Positions 8,939 through 18,162 of a stretch of DNA of 64,000 nt are shown here, in pieces. The notes beneath the pieces are model-generated. The model saw only the letters and a program-made list of their open reading frames with translations. It was not told where the DNA came from and made no database searches. Made by a program: the position numbers and the translations under genes. Position 1 is the first letter of the stretch, and each line of letters starts with the position of its first letter. The DNA lies in assembly GCA_902578305.1 (NCBI GenBank), contig CACHCK010000004.1:24476-88475 (forward strand), in the 5' to 3' direction. This stretch comes from an uncultured Pelagibacteraceae bacterium. Lineage in GTDB: Bacteria > Pseudomonadota > Alphaproteobacteria > Pelagibacterales > AG-422-B15.

Positions 8939-9669
8939 TTTGGATATTTAATCTTGGCCTCTTCAAGCAGTTTATCAGACTGATTTTCAATAGAATTATA
9001 TAATTTTTCTGTAAATTCACTTTTATCTAGTCCTGGCTCAATTGGTTTTAAAAATTCAATTACCATTTTACCAGGATAACGAAGAAATCGTCTCCTTGAC
9101 CAAAAGTAACCACAATTAATTGCAACTGGTAGACAAGGAATTTTGAGACCATCGTACAAAGCTGTAACGCCATACTTATATTGGCGACGTTCACCAACTG
9201 GTGTTCTGGTCCCTTCAGGAAAAATTAATAAAGGACGGGGATCATTGTCCATACTTCTTTTTGCAGAATTCACCATTGCTTGAATATTTGTTTCCCCTTT
9301 TCTCCTATCGACATATATGAAATTGGCTTTCTTAAAACAAAGTCCAACAATTGGTATGAATAATAATTGTTTTTTTGCAATTATTGACGGTGTTTCAATT
9401 GCTTCATTAAGAAAAATAGCTTCTGCAAGAGATTGATGTTTAGCAGCTATGAGATATTTTCGAGTGCTTGGAATGTTTTCTAACCCACGGTACTCAACTT
9501 CTAGATTTGCAAATAGCTTAAGGCTTAATTTTGTATGTGTTGACTGAAAACGTATGATGCCAAGCATATGTATTTTAGGTAAGAAAAAAAGTATAGGTGC
9601 AAAAAAAATACAAATTAATAATACAATATAAAATGCTAAATTTGCTAAAAGTGATCTTACATAAATCAT
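8935..9669 (-). CDS. plsC: 1-acyl-sn-glycerol-3-phosphate acyltransferase
   Basis: Adds the second acyl chain to lysophosphatidic acid in phospholipid synthesis at the inner membrane. Hydrophobic N-terminal residues 8-35 form a membrane anchor. The catalytic block KHQSLAE (His78 with Glu83 in place of the usual Asp of HX4D) and the substrate motif FPEGTR are both present. Length 244 is normal. It sits three bases after the YdcF-like gene and overlaps the DUF2125 gene, making a three-gene envelope operon. The Glu for Asp change is the only departure from the textbook motif. Confidence 0.9.
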   Translation of the reverse strand: MIYVRSLLANLAFYIVLLICIFFAPILFFLPKIHMLGIIRFQSTHTKLSLKLFANLEVEYRGLENIPSTRKYLIAAKHQSLAEAIFLNEAIETPSIIAKKQLLFIPIVGLCFKKANFIYVDRRKGETNIQAMVNSAKRSMDNDPRPLLIFPEGTRTPVGERRQYKYGVTALYDGLKIPCLPVAINCGYFWSRRRFLRYPGKMVIEFLKPIEPGLDKSEFTEKLYNSIENQSDKLLEEAKIKYPK

Positions 9670-9672
9670 GAT

Positions 9673-10251
9673 TTAAAGTCCTATACTCAAACTTATTTTT
9701 GTCCTTAAATATTTTATATACTCTACAATTAATTTCTTCATACGAATATTTATTTTTTGATTGTCATATTTTACACCATAATAGAAAGTTTCTTTATCTA
9801 ATAAAAGTCGATTTACCTCGAGTTTAACTCTTGGTAGATGGTAATCAGATGTTATTAATAGAATATTTTTAATATTATTATTCTTTTTCCAAAAAAAAAT
9901 TTCTCTAACATTTTCGAAGGTATTTGTTGAAATGCTCTCAAGTTCAATACAACAATTAAACAGCTGATTGAATTTTGGAAATTCTTTTTTTATTTCCTCA
10001 ATAGGAATATCTTTATTAACTCCTGATATTAAAAGTTTGTACCCAATCTCACTATTAAGTATTTTAAGTCCCTCTAATATTCTAAATTTATCACCAGTTA
10101 GTACGACAATTCCCTCGATTTCTTTTTCATTGAGGTCTGTATTTTTATAGCTTTGAATGTTGAAGAGAAAGAAATTAAATTGTAAGAGTACGATAATTAC
10201 AAATAAAAGTAGAGAAAAATGAATGTAATGTGATTTTAATTCATTAATCAT
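9673..10251 (-). CDS. YdcF/ElyC-family (DUF218) membrane-anchored protein
   Basis: A 192-residue protein with an N-terminal membrane helix (about 10-32) followed by a DUF218 domain: VVLTGDKFRILEG, the strand LLISG, and the family hallmark TSDYHLPRVKLE. ElyC and SanA relatives act in envelope and peptidoglycan-precursor homeostasis in enterobacteria; the exact reaction is not established. It is the first gene of the YdcF-plsC-DUF2125 run. In other Alphaproteobacteria ftsX-ftsE usually separates YdcF from the zinc-ribbon gene that follows here. Confidence 0.8.
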   Translation of the reverse strand: MINELKSHYIHFSLLLFVIIVLLQFNFFLFNIQSYKNTDLNEKEIEGIVVLTGDKFRILEGLKILNSEIGYKLLISGVNKDIPIEEIKKEFPKFNQLFNCCIELESISTNTFENVREIFFWKKNNNIKNILLITSDYHLPRVKLEVNRLLLDKETFYYGVKYDNQKINIRMKKLIVEYIKYLRTKISLSIGL

Positions 10252-10311
10252 TTTAAATAAGTTACACTATTTTACTGCTAATAATTACAATTAATAAAAT
10301 TAAGTAAGACT

Positions 10312-10701
10312 ATGATAATATCCTGTCCATCATGTTCGGCAAAGTATCTAGTAAATATAGAGGATATTGGCTTTGGCAGACAGGTTAAATGTACAAGATG
10401 CAACCATTCATGGTTTCATGAAAATAAGAATTATGAAAATGATAAAAAGTTACAAATAGAGGAAATTGTTAATACTTACGCAGAACGGGATCATTCAAAG
10501 GATCAGAATTTACCAGTTGTTTATGAAAAAAACAAAACAAGTATTCCACTCCCATTTCTACTTTTATTGACCCCAGTAATTTTCATATCAATCGATGCGG
10601 TTATACAAAACTCTAGTGTAAATGCATTTGAATTGAGCAGGTCAATTAACAGTTATATTGATTATATATTAGAACAAATAAGAAGCTTCTTTTCTTATTA
10701 A
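10312..10701 (+). CDS. zinc-ribbon (MJ0042-type) single-pass membrane protein
   Basis: A 129-residue protein starting with a four-cysteine zinc ribbon (CPSC at about 5-8, CTRC at about 27-30, then HSWF), the MJ0042 type. A polar linker precedes one membrane helix at roughly residues 87-103. Similar proteins lie beside ftsE/ftsX in many Alphaproteobacteria and are of unknown function; the ribbon may bind a nucleic acid or a protein partner. Its stop codon shares a TTAA with the convergent lysA stop. Confidence 0.75.
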   Translation: MIISCPSCSAKYLVNIEDIGFGRQVKCTRCNHSWFHENKNYENDKKLQIEEIVNTYAERDHSKDQNLPVVYEKNKTSIPLPFLLLLTPVIFISIDAVIQNSSVNAFELSRSINSYIDYILEQIRSFFSY

Positions 10702-11930
10702 ATTTCATTTTTAATAAAGTCTTCGTATGACTGAGTTTTTCTAATTATTCTTATTTGAGATCCATCTACCATGAGCTCTTCAATAAGTGGTCGAGCATTA
10801 TAGTTTGAACTCATCGTTGAACCATATGCCCCAACATCTTTTAATATGACGTATTGACCACTCTTTACTTTATTAAATTTTTGAATATTAAGAAATACGT
10901 CAGAACTCTCACATATTGGACCAACTATATCTGTATTTATTTCATCATATTCACTTGTCCTGACATCTGGCATTATTTCGTGATGAGCATCGTATAATGC
11001 AGGCCTCATCATATCGTTCATACCTGCGTCGATAATGACAAATTTTTTTCCAGTTATATTCTTTGTATAAAGTACTTTTGATACTAATATTCCTGCATTT
11101 GCAGCTATAAGCCTACCTGGTTCAAAGATAAATTTAAGATTCTCTGTATCAAAATATTTTACGATTAAGTTTTTATAGTCTTCAAAAGTAAAATTTCTTT
11201 TTTCAGGACTAATACCCCCACCAACATCAACGGTATTTATTTTTTTTGTTTCACTATTTATTTTAGCAACTAATTCACCAATAATTTTAAATGTTCTTTG
11301 AAATGGTGTTAGGTCTTTAATATTGCTACCTATATGAAAAGCTATAGATGAAATCTCTAAATTTGGATAATTTTGTCGATTCTGAAAAATTTCGTAAGTT
11401 TGTTCTATACTGATTCCAAATTTATCCTCGAGACTGCCTGTGCTAATTTTTTTGTGCGTTTCTGATTGTATATCTGGATTAATCCTAATTCCTACTTTCT
11501 GAATTTTTCCCGACACAGAAGCTATTCGATTTATATGATCAAGTTCATCGAGTGATTCTGCATTGATTTGTAAACAATTATTACTGATCGCAAATTGAAT
11601 ATCGCTAGCAGTTTTGCCAATGCCTGAAAAAACTATTTTATTTGGTTTCATCCCTGCTTGTAATGCTTTTCTCATTTCCCACTCAGAAACAACATCTCCT
11701 CCCGCTTCGAGTTCGGTTAGAGTTTTTAGTATTGTTAGATTTGAATTTGATTTGAGAGAAAAACACACCGTTGCATCAAGTGAAGTAAGTGAATCTGAAA
11801 ACTCTCTAAAATTATTTGTGAGAGTTTGTTTGCTATAACAGTAGAATGGTGTAGCTCTACCTTCAGCAATTTCTCTTATTGAGATATCCTCAAATTTAAG
11901 GATATCATTTTCATATTGTAGAAAGGACAT
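10698..11930 (-). CDS. lysA: diaminopimelate decarboxylase
   Basis: Last step of lysine synthesis, decarboxylating meso-diaminopimelate. It is a fold-III PLP enzyme of 410 residues with the Schiff-base Lys60 in FSLKSN, the phosphate-binding glycine run VGGGIS, the arginine of EPGR, and the active-site Cys of the other subunit in CESSDVF. Downstream of lptM on the same strand, two bases apart, in an argH-lptM-lysA run that is common in Proteobacteria. Start at 11930 agrees with the family N terminus. Confidence 0.95.
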   Translation of the reverse strand: MSFLQYENDILKFEDISIREIAEGRATPFYCYSKQTLTNNFREFSDSLTSLDATVCFSLKSNSNLTILKTLTELEAGGDVVSEWEMRKALQAGMKPNKIVFSGIGKTASDIQFAISNNCLQINAESLDELDHINRIASVSGKIQKVGIRINPDIQSETHKKISTGSLEDKFGISIEQTYEIFQNRQNYPNLEISSIAFHIGSNIKDLTPFQRTFKIIGELVAKINSETKKINTVDVGGGISPEKRNFTFEDYKNLIVKYFDTENLKFIFEPGRLIAANAGILVSKVLYTKNITGKKFVIIDAGMNDMMRPALYDAHHEIMPDVRTSEYDEINTDIVGPICESSDVFLNIQKFNKVKSGQYVILKDVGAYGSTMSSNYNARPLIEELMVDGSQIRIIRKTQSYEDFIKNEI

Positions 11931-11932
11931 TT

Positions 11933-12055
11933 TTAAGCCTTATAGATCTCTATTTTATAATTGCTTTTTGATTCTGTTGGGGGAAATTCAAGAGAGCCTT
12001 TTTTCCCACAACCAAGAATACATAAGAAAATAATCAAAATACTAATATTTTTCAT
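11933..12055 (-). CDS. lptM: small lipoprotein of the LptM/YifL family
   Basis: A 40-codon gene. It has an N-terminal hydrophobic stretch (residues 4-14) ending in a lipobox LCILGC with Cys16, immediately followed by the family hallmark GKKGSLEFPP (GCGxKGPLxxP in relatives). LptM helps mature the LPS translocon LptD in Escherichia coli, where it also sits next to lysine-synthesis genes. Here it starts 14 bases inside the argH 3' end and stops two bases before lysA, an arrangement known from many Proteobacteria. The mature protein is about 25 residues, short but normal for the family. Confidence 0.85.
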   Translation of the reverse strand: MKNISILIIFLCILGCGKKGSLEFPPTESKSNYKIEIYKA

Positions 12056-13439
12056 TACTTAATTCTTTTCTAGCTTGACTAATCATTTTTCTTATCTCAG
12101 ATATTGCTGTCCCGCCATAGCTTTTTTTATTGTTAATACTATTTTTCAAATCTAAAAATCCATACACAGATTTGTCTATATTTTTATCAAATTTTTTATA
12201 ATCCTTCATCGATATCTTATTTAAACTTATTTTCTTTTTTTCTGCAAAGTTGACAATTTTAGCGGTTAAATTGTGCGCACTTCTAAAAGAATAACCAAGA
12301 TTTATAACTAGCCAATCTGCTAAATCAGTTGCATTGGCAAAAGAAGATTTAAGCTTTTTCTCGATGTTTGATTTTTCAATTTTAATTGTAAAGATTATTT
12401 CGATCATACAATCGAGACAAAGATGAATGTTTTTACTTGTTGAGGTTACAAGCGCCTTATCTTCCTGAAGGTCTTTGCTGTAAGTTAGTGGAAGAGATTT
12501 AAGCAAGTTAAGCATAGATGATAGATTTCCTGAAATTGTCGAAGATTTTGCTCTAATTAATTCAGCGCCATCAGGATTTTTTTTCTGAGGCATAATTGAA
12601 GAACTCGACATTAATTGGTCTCCGATTTTAAAGAAACCCACTAAATCGGAATTATATAGAGTAATTTCCTCAGCTAACCTTGATAAGTGAACAGCCATTA
12701 AGGATGAACTAGATAAAAAATCTACCACAAAATCTCGATCAGAAACTGTATCCAATGAATTTTTTGTAGGTTTTTTAAAGTCAAGCATTTTCGTTGTTTT
12801 GTTTCTATTAATTGGAAAATTAGTTCCCGCTAAGGCTCCTGCACCAAGTGGATTTTCGTTCATTCTTCTAAAAGAGTCGCTGAATCGATTCGTATCCCTG
12901 TTAAACATTTCAAAGTACGCCATAAAAAAATGTCCAACTGATATTGGCTGCGCAGTTTGCAGATGAGTAAGGCCTGGAAACGTAATCAAAATATTTTTAC
13001 TTGCAACCTGTAGTAACGCAGATTTCAGTTTTTTTAATTTTTTTGAAATCAGTATATTATCTTTTTTCATCCACAATTTTAAATCTGTTACAACTTGATC
13101 ATTTCTAGATCTACCAGTATGTAACCTTTCAGCGGCATCACCAATAAGCTCTTCTAGTCTACTTTCAATATTCATGTGGATATCTTCAAGATCATCATCA
13201 AATATAAATTTATTATTTTTAATTTCAGTTCTAATTTTTTTTAATCCGGAAATAATTTTTTTTGAGTCTTTATTAGAAATTATTTTTTGAGACGAGAGCA
13301 TTGTAGCGTGTGCAATCGATGCTTCAATATCCTCTTCAAATAAAAATTTGTCATTTTCCAAAGATGAATTAATATTTATAAAAGACTCACTCGATTTTTT
13401 ATTAAATCTATCTCTTAACTTATTTTTTTTAATGGACAT
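12042..13439 (-). CDS. argH: argininosuccinate lyase
   Basis: Final step of arginine synthesis, releasing fumarate from argininosuccinate. The 465-residue protein has the fumarase/aspartase signature SSIMPQKKNP near residue 280, holding the catalytic serine loop, and earlier HTGRSRNDQV and THLQTAQP segments that are specific to ArgH. argJ is also in the window at 57 kb. The start at 13439 faces the divergent TlpA-like gene with only about 28 bases between them. Confidence 0.95.
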   Translation of the reverse strand: MSIKKNKLRDRFNKKSSESFININSSLENDKFLFEEDIEASIAHATMLSSQKIISNKDSKKIISGLKKIRTEIKNNKFIFDDDLEDIHMNIESRLEELIGDAAERLHTGRSRNDQVVTDLKLWMKKDNILISKKLKKLKSALLQVASKNILITFPGLTHLQTAQPISVGHFFMAYFEMFNRDTNRFSDSFRRMNENPLGAGALAGTNFPINRNKTTKMLDFKKPTKNSLDTVSDRDFVVDFLSSSSLMAVHLSRLAEEITLYNSDLVGFFKIGDQLMSSSSIMPQKKNPDGAELIRAKSSTISGNLSSMLNLLKSLPLTYSKDLQEDKALVTSTSKNIHLCLDCMIEIIFTIKIEKSNIEKKLKSSFANATDLADWLVINLGYSFRSAHNLTAKIVNFAEKKKISLNKISMKDYKKFDKNIDKSVYGFLDLKNSINNKKSYGGTAISEIRKMISQARKELSNEKY

Positions 13440-13467
13440 TTTACTAAAACTATTTATTTCTCAAATA

Positions 13468-14001
13468 ATGATGATTTCTTTATGCAGTAGATTTATAATT
13501 TTGATGGTATATGCCACAATCCTTATCTTTTGCAACAGTTTATATTCTTCAAATTCATACGCGAATGAGTTGATAATAGAAAAAAAACAAGGTTTTTTAA
13601 GTAAATTCGAAGATATCAATAGCAATGATGTCACTTTAAATGATTTTAATGGCAAGTTGCTTTTAATTAATCTCTGGGCAACATGGTGTGAACCTTGCAA
13701 AGAAGAAATGCCATCACTCGATAGATTACAACAAAAATATGATAAACAAGATTTTCAGATACTTGCAATAAGCGTTGATCGTGGGCCGAAGAAAAAGTCA
13801 GTAAATTTTTTTAATGAATACGAAATCCAAAATATAGATTTATTCTTTGACGATAAAAATAATATACCACGAGAAGTGAGAGCAGCAGGACTTCCATTTT
13901 CATTTTTTATTGATCAAGAGGGAAATCAAATAGCAAAGTTTATTGGTCCAACTGAATGGGACAGTAACTACTTTCAAGATTATATTGATAGTAATTTATA
14001 A
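13468..14001 (+). CDS. tlpA: TlpA/ResA-type periplasmic thiol-disulfide oxidoreductase
   Basis: Membrane-tethered thioredoxin-fold protein that keeps periplasmic cysteines reduced, often for cytochrome oxidase or cytochrome c assembly. The redox motif WATWCEPC holds Cys74 and Cys77, and the cis-proline region reads AAGLPFSF. An N-terminal hydrophobic segment acts as a signal anchor. The start is uncertain: adjacent ATGs at 13468 and 13471 and one at 13504 all keep the signal, and none has a clear ribosome site; longer readings run antisense into argH. The divergent pairing with argH is common in Alphaproteobacteria. Confidence 0.85.
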   Translation: MMISLCSRFIILMVYATILIFCNSLYSSNSYANELIIEKKQGFLSKFEDINSNDVTLNDFNGKLLLINLWATWCEPCKEEMPSLDRLQQKYDKQDFQILAISVDRGPKKKSVNFFNEYEIQNIDLFFDDKNNIPREVRAAGLPFSFFIDQEGNQIAKFIGPTEWDSNYFQDYIDSNL

Positions 14002-14005
14002 ATAA

Positions 14006-14935
14006 TTATAAGGCTTGTTCTAATTCGGGAAGAACTTGAAACAAGTCTGCTACCAAACCATAGTCTGCCACATCAAATATAGGTGCTTCTTCATCTTTAT
14101 TTATGGCAACTATAATTTTTGAGTCTTTCATGCCAGCCAAGTGCTGGATCGCTCCAGATATTCCGACCGCTATGTACAGTTCGGGTGCTACAACTTTACC
14201 GGTTTGTCCGACTTGATAATCATTTGGAACAAAGCCTGCATCAACGGCAGCTCGAGATGCTCCAACAGCAGCTCCAAGTTTTTCAGCTACTTTATCCAAA
14301 AGTTCAAAGTTTTCTCCATTTTGCATTCCACGTCCACCTGAAATAATTGTCTTTGCAGAAGTAAGTTCTGGCCTATCAGATTTTGTTAGCTCTTCGCCCA
14401 CAAATTCTGAAATTGATGGAATATTCTCAGCATTTATCTTTGCAACCTCGCATTCAGCAGAGTCAGTTGTTGCAGCTTTGAAAGCAGTTGGTCTAACTGT
14501 GAGAACTTTCTTTGCGTCAGATGTTTGTACAGTTGCAATAGCGTTACCAGCATAAATTGTTCTAATAAATGTATCTGCACTTTCAACAGCAACGATCTCC
14601 GATATTTGAGAGACATCAAGTTTTGCAGCAAGTCTAGGCATCACATTTTTACCAGTTGTTGTTGCGGCAGCCAAAAAGTAGTCATAATCGCCGGCAATAT
14701 TAAAAATAACTTGAGTAAGTTTTTCAGCCAAAACATTATCAAATGCTGCATCATCCAAGTGGAGTAATTTACTCAATCCATTAATTTTTGAAGCCTCCGC
14801 AACAGCTTCATCAATATTTGAGCCCACAATAAGTCCGTGAACATCGCCTTCAATTTGAGACGCCGCTGTTATAGCTTTTAAACTTTGATCGCTGACCTTT
14901 CCGTTTGCATGCTCGATATAAAAAAGTGATGTCAT
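14006..14935 (-). CDS. etfA: electron transfer flavoprotein alpha subunit
   Basis: FAD-binding subunit of ETF, which carries electrons from acyl-CoA dehydrogenases to the ubiquinone pool. The C-terminal FAD domain is clear ([44 protein letters not shown]) and the 309-residue length is normal. ATG overlaps the etfB stop by four bases. In this setting the natural electron donor is the methylsuccinyl-CoA dehydrogenase encoded 1.5 kb upstream on the same strand; no ETF-quinone oxidoreductase is in the window. Confidence 0.96.
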   Translation of the reverse strand: MTSLFYIEHANGKVSDQSLKAITAASQIEGDVHGLIVGSNIDEAVAEASKINGLSKLLHLDDAAFDNVLAEKLTQVIFNIAGDYDYFLAAATTTGKNVMPRLAAKLDVSQISEIVAVESADTFIRTIYAGNAIATVQTSDAKKVLTVRPTAFKAATTDSAECEVAKINAENIPSISEFVGEELTKSDRPELTSAKTIISGGRGMQNGENFELLDKVAEKLGAAVGASRAAVDAGFVPNDYQVGQTGKVVAPELYIAVGISGAIQHLAGMKDSKIIVAINKDEEAPIFDVADYGLVADLFQVLPELEQAL

Positions 14936-15681
14936 ATAACTCCTGCCTCATTTTTTAATTTTTCTACAAGATCTCCAACATTCTCGACTTTGATTCCAGC
15001 CTGACGCTTTGGAGGTTCAATAACTTTTAAAATGCTTAATCTAGGTGTAACATCAACTCCATAGTCTTCAGGAGATTTTTGATCAATTGGCTTCTTTTTT
15101 GCTTTCATTATATTGGGCAGAGAAGCATACCTAGGTTCATTCAATCTTAAATCGGTGGTAATAATAGCGGGCATATTCAGATTTACAGTTTGTAAACCTC
15201 CATCTATTTCTCTGGTAACTTTAACCTTGTCGCCGTCGATTTCAACTTTTGAAGCAAAAGTTCCTTGAGGCATATCTGTTAGTGCAGCAAGCATCTGACC
15301 AGTTTGATTGTTATCTCCATCAATCGCTTGCTTTCCGGATATCACTAGTCCAGGTGACTCGCTTTCACAAATTTTTGCTAGAATTTTTGCAATTGAAATA
15401 GGCTCAACTTTTTCTTCTGTGAGCACATGTATTCCTCGGTCAGCTCCCATTGCAAGAGCCGTTCGAATAGTTTCTTGACAGGATTGATTGCCGATTGAAA
15501 CAGCGATGATCTCTTCAGCTTTACCAGCTTCTTTTAATCTAATTGCCTCTTCAACTGCAATTTCACAAAAGGGGTTCATAGACATTTTTACATTCTCAGT
15601 TTCAACACCAGTTTGATCAGATTTAACTCTGATGTTAACGTACGGATCAATAACTCTTTTGACAGGGACTAAAATTTTCAT
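14932..15681 (-). CDS. etfB: electron transfer flavoprotein beta subunit
   Basis: AMP-binding partner of EtfA. The 249-residue protein has the family N terminus [12 protein letters not shown], the AMP-binding block [17 protein letters not shown] and the recognition-loop region ending in NIMKAKKKP, which in other ETFs docks to acyl-CoA dehydrogenases. etfA follows with a four-base overlap. About 42 bases separate it from the adenosyltransferase gene upstream, so it may have its own promoter or be read through from the mcd side. Confidence 0.96.
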   Translation of the reverse strand: MKILVPVKRVIDPYVNIRVKSDQTGVETENVKMSMNPFCEIAVEEAIRLKEAGKAEEIIAVSIGNQSCQETIRTALAMGADRGIHVLTEEKVEPISIAKILAKICESESPGLVISGKQAIDGDNNQTGQMLAALTDMPQGTFASKVEIDGDKVKVTREIDGGLQTVNLNMPAIITTDLRLNEPRYASLPNIMKAKKKPIDQKSPEDYGVDVTPRLSILKVIEPPKRQAGIKVENVGDLVEKLKNEAGVI

Positions 15682-15723
15682 GATTTATGTGTTATAATAT
15701 CTTTTTAGTTGAGTAAACATAAA

Positions 15724-16287
15724 TTATACATTCTTACCAGGTTTCCACAAAATATCTTTTTTGCCATTGTTGTTTACAACTCTCGATAAAACAAAAAATA
15801 AATCAGATAACCGATTGATATATTTAATTGCTTCTTCGTTGACCTCTTCTTTTTTTGCAAGTGCGACAATCTGAGTTTCAGCTCGGCGCGTTACAGTTCT
15901 TGCGTTGTGTAAAAATGCCGCAGACTGAGACCCTCCCGGTAGCACAAAAGAATTAAGGGGTGCTAACTTTGCGTTATATTTGTCAATTGTTTTTTCAATT
16001 CTTGTAACCTGCTTGCTTGTAACGCGTAGCGGTTTATATTTTGGTTTTTTTTCAACTGGAGTTGCGAGATCAGCACCTAAATCAAATAAGTCATTTTGTA
16101 TTTCTGAAATTATTTTTTTCAGAGATGATTTGGCACTCGTGTTTAAAATTCCAAGTATAGAATTCAGTTCATCGACAGTCCCGTATGCTTTTATTCTTAT
16201 ATTATCCTTAAATACACGTTTGCCAGATACTAGCCCTGTCTTGCCTTTATCACCGGCCCTTGTATAAATTTTATTGAGTTTTACCAT
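15724..16287 (-). CDS. pduO: ATP:cob(I)alamin adenosyltransferase, PduO type
   Basis: Makes adenosylcobalamin from cob(I)alamin and ATP. The PduO/MMAB family motifs are present: N-terminal TRAGDKGKTGL for ATP binding, YGTVDELNS, and the C-terminal RTVTRRAETQIV block. Length 187 is normal for the single-domain form. Its neighbours explain its role: two adenosylcobalamin-dependent mutases (Ecm at 19.5 kb, methylmalonyl-CoA mutase at 39.6 kb) are in the window. The ATG overlaps the stop of the upstream HIG1 gene by one base. Confidence 0.93.
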   Translation of the reverse strand: MVKLNKIYTRAGDKGKTGLVSGKRVFKDNIRIKAYGTVDELNSILGILNTSAKSSLKKIISEIQNDLFDLGADLATPVEKKPKYKPLRVTSKQVTRIEKTIDKYNAKLAPLNSFVLPGGSQSAAFLHNARTVTRRAETQIVALAKKEEVNEEAIKYINRLSDLFFVLSRVVNNNGKKDILWKPGKNV

Positions 16288-16490
16288 TAAGAACTAGTTG
16301 AAAAGTAAAGAGCACTCATAATTATTACAATCGCAATAAACTGCAGAGTAATTCTAAGTCTCATAAGTTTATTTGAGTACTTTTTATTAAAATCTCCACC
16401 TTTAAACATAGCGTAAATACCTGTTCCTAAAACCGCTAAAACAGCAAGAAGTGATATAGGAATTAATAAGTAATATAAAAAACCTGGCAT
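16287..16490 (-). CDS. HIG1-domain twin-transmembrane protein
   Basis: A 67-residue protein with two membrane helices (about 4-27 and 46-63) joined by a short basic loop. The loop motif NKLMRLRITLQ is characteristic of the HIG1 domain, whose mitochondrial members associate with respiratory supercomplexes. In Alphaproteobacteria a HIG1 gene next to the PduO-type adenosyltransferase and etfBA is a recurrent arrangement. The bacterial role is not established. It begins six bases after the mcd stop and is probably cotranscribed. Confidence 0.8.
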   Translation of the reverse strand: MPGFLYYLLIPISLLAVLAVLGTGIYAMFKGGDFNKKYSNKLMRLRITLQFIAIVIIMSALYFSTSS

Positions 16491-16496
16491 ATAAAA

Positions 16497-18152
16497 TTAA
16501 GCAGGGTTCGTAGAAACAAGTCGACGTGTTACAATGTCGGCCTGTATCTCTGCAGTTCCTTCAAATATATTTAAAATTCTGGAGTCACATAAAATTCTAC
16601 TTATTGGATACTCAAGCGCAAACCCATTACCTCCATGAATTTGGACTCCGTTATCTGCGCATGCCCAAGCAACTCTAGCAGCCAACATTTTTGCCATTCC
16701 TGCTTCCAAATCACATCTGTGTCCTTTATCTTTTTCTCTTGCAGCATAATAAGTTAATTGTCTTGCAGCCATAATCTCAGTAGCCATAGAAACAATTTTC
16801 GATGCATTTCTAGGTTTGTCATACAGCGAACCACCATTTGTATCTAGCCTATCTATTGCGTATTGCATTGCAGTTTCAAAAGCTGATTGTGCTACACCCA
16901 GTGCTCTAGCTGCAGTTTGTATACGAGCTGCTTCAAAAGTTTCCATCATTTGTTTGAAGCCATTTCCTTCTTTTTCACCAAGTAAATTTTCTTTTTTAAC
17001 TTTAAAGCCGTCAAAAGCCATTTCGTACTCTTTCATTCCTCTGTAGCCTAAAACTTCAATTTCGCCACCACTAATTCCCTCATCAGGGAACATATTATCG
17101 TCATCACCCCTCTGTTTTTCAGCAAGGAACATTGATAAACCTTTGTAGCCTTTTTCATCAGGGTTTGTGCGTGCTAACAACATCATCACGTCACTTCGAG
17201 CTCCATGTGTAACCCATGTCTTGTTTCCTGTGATTGTATAGTGCTCTCCATTTGCAACTGCCCTTGTTTTGAATGAGCCCATATCAGATCCTGAATGAGG
17301 TTCGGTTAAAACAGCACATGGAAGCATTTCACCAGATGCAATTTTCGGTAAATACTTATTTTTCTGTTCTTCGGTACCACCTGTAATCAATAGTTCGGCA
17401 GCTATATCGCCGCGTGTACCAAGTGAGCCAATGCCAATATAACCCCTTGCAAGTTCCTCAGTTACCACACAGTCAACAAATCTTGTCATTCCAAGTCCAC
17501 CGTATTCTTCAGGTATCGTCAGACCAAATACACCAAGTTCAGACATTTTTTCAATTACAGACATCGGAATGAGGTTATCTTTAAGATGCCATTCATGAGC
17601 GTTTGGCGTTACGTCATCTTCAACAAATTTTCTAAATTGTTCTTGAATTATTGATGTGGTTTCATCTAAGCCGCTATTACCGAAGTTTTTACTCGAAAAT
17701 CCATCTTTCAATAATTGAGCAAGTTTCATGCGATCTGCAGTGCTATTGCCATTCAAAATCAGATCATTAAATTCTTCAGTCCCTGTTTCTTGAAAGAGAC
17801 CATTTTTTAATCCTAAATCTTGAGGACGAACATACTCAAGTTGTGACATTGGTATCCCAGATTTAATTTGCGCACAGTATTCCGAAAAAGTAATTTGCAA
17901 AATTAATTGCTCTGTTTCATTAAACGTCCCGGTCGAGTCTAGGTTTGAGGCCCAATTAACCATTTCTTTCAAAGTAGCTCTGTATGCAGCAACCCAAGAT
18001 AAGCCATGTGCAGCATGTTGTTCCCTATCTAGATTATCACGAGATAATTTTCCATTAACAATTAACTCACCTCTTACATGTTGCAGGGCAGCATCGTAAT
18101 ACTTATCGACAGTAATAAGGGATTTTTGACATTTAGAAATTAGTTCGTGCAT
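16497..18152 (-). CDS. mcd: (2S)-methylsuccinyl-CoA dehydrogenase
   Basis: EMC pathway enzyme oxidising methylsuccinyl-CoA to mesaconyl-CoA and passing electrons to ETF. The C-terminal 390 residues are a standard acyl-CoA dehydrogenase (AVLTEPHSGSD, KTWVTHG, IHGGNGF, FEGTAEIQ). The extra N-terminal domain of about 160 residues (HAAHGLSWVAAYRATLKEM) is the hallmark that separates Mcd, about 550 residues, from ordinary family members. It lies ten bases downstream of ccrA and in front of HIG1, pduO and etfBA. The assignment rests on length, domain layout and neighbourhood; individual substrate-specificity residues were not aligned. Confidence 0.9.
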   Translation of the reverse strand: MHELISKCQKSLITVDKYYDAALQHVRGELIVNGKLSRDNLDREQHAAHGLSWVAAYRATLKEMVNWASNLDSTGTFNETEQLILQITFSEYCAQIKSGIPMSQLEYVRPQDLGLKNGLFQETGTEEFNDLILNGNSTADRMKLAQLLKDGFSSKNFGNSGLDETTSIIQEQFRKFVEDDVTPNAHEWHLKDNLIPMSVIEKMSELGVFGLTIPEEYGGLGMTRFVDCVVTEELARGYIGIGSLGTRGDIAAELLITGGTEEQKNKYLPKIASGEMLPCAVLTEPHSGSDMGSFKTRAVANGEHYTITGNKTWVTHGARSDVMMLLARTNPDEKGYKGLSMFLAEKQRGDDDNMFPDEGISGGEIEVLGYRGMKEYEMAFDGFKVKKENLLGEKEGNGFKQMMETFEAARIQTAARALGVAQSAFETAMQYAIDRLDTNGGSLYDKPRNASKIVSMATEIMAARQLTYYAAREKDKGHRCDLEAGMAKMLAARVAWACADNGVQIHGGNGFALEYPISRILCDSRILNIFEGTAEIQADIVTRRLVSTNPA

Positions 18153-18162
18153 GTTTAACTTT

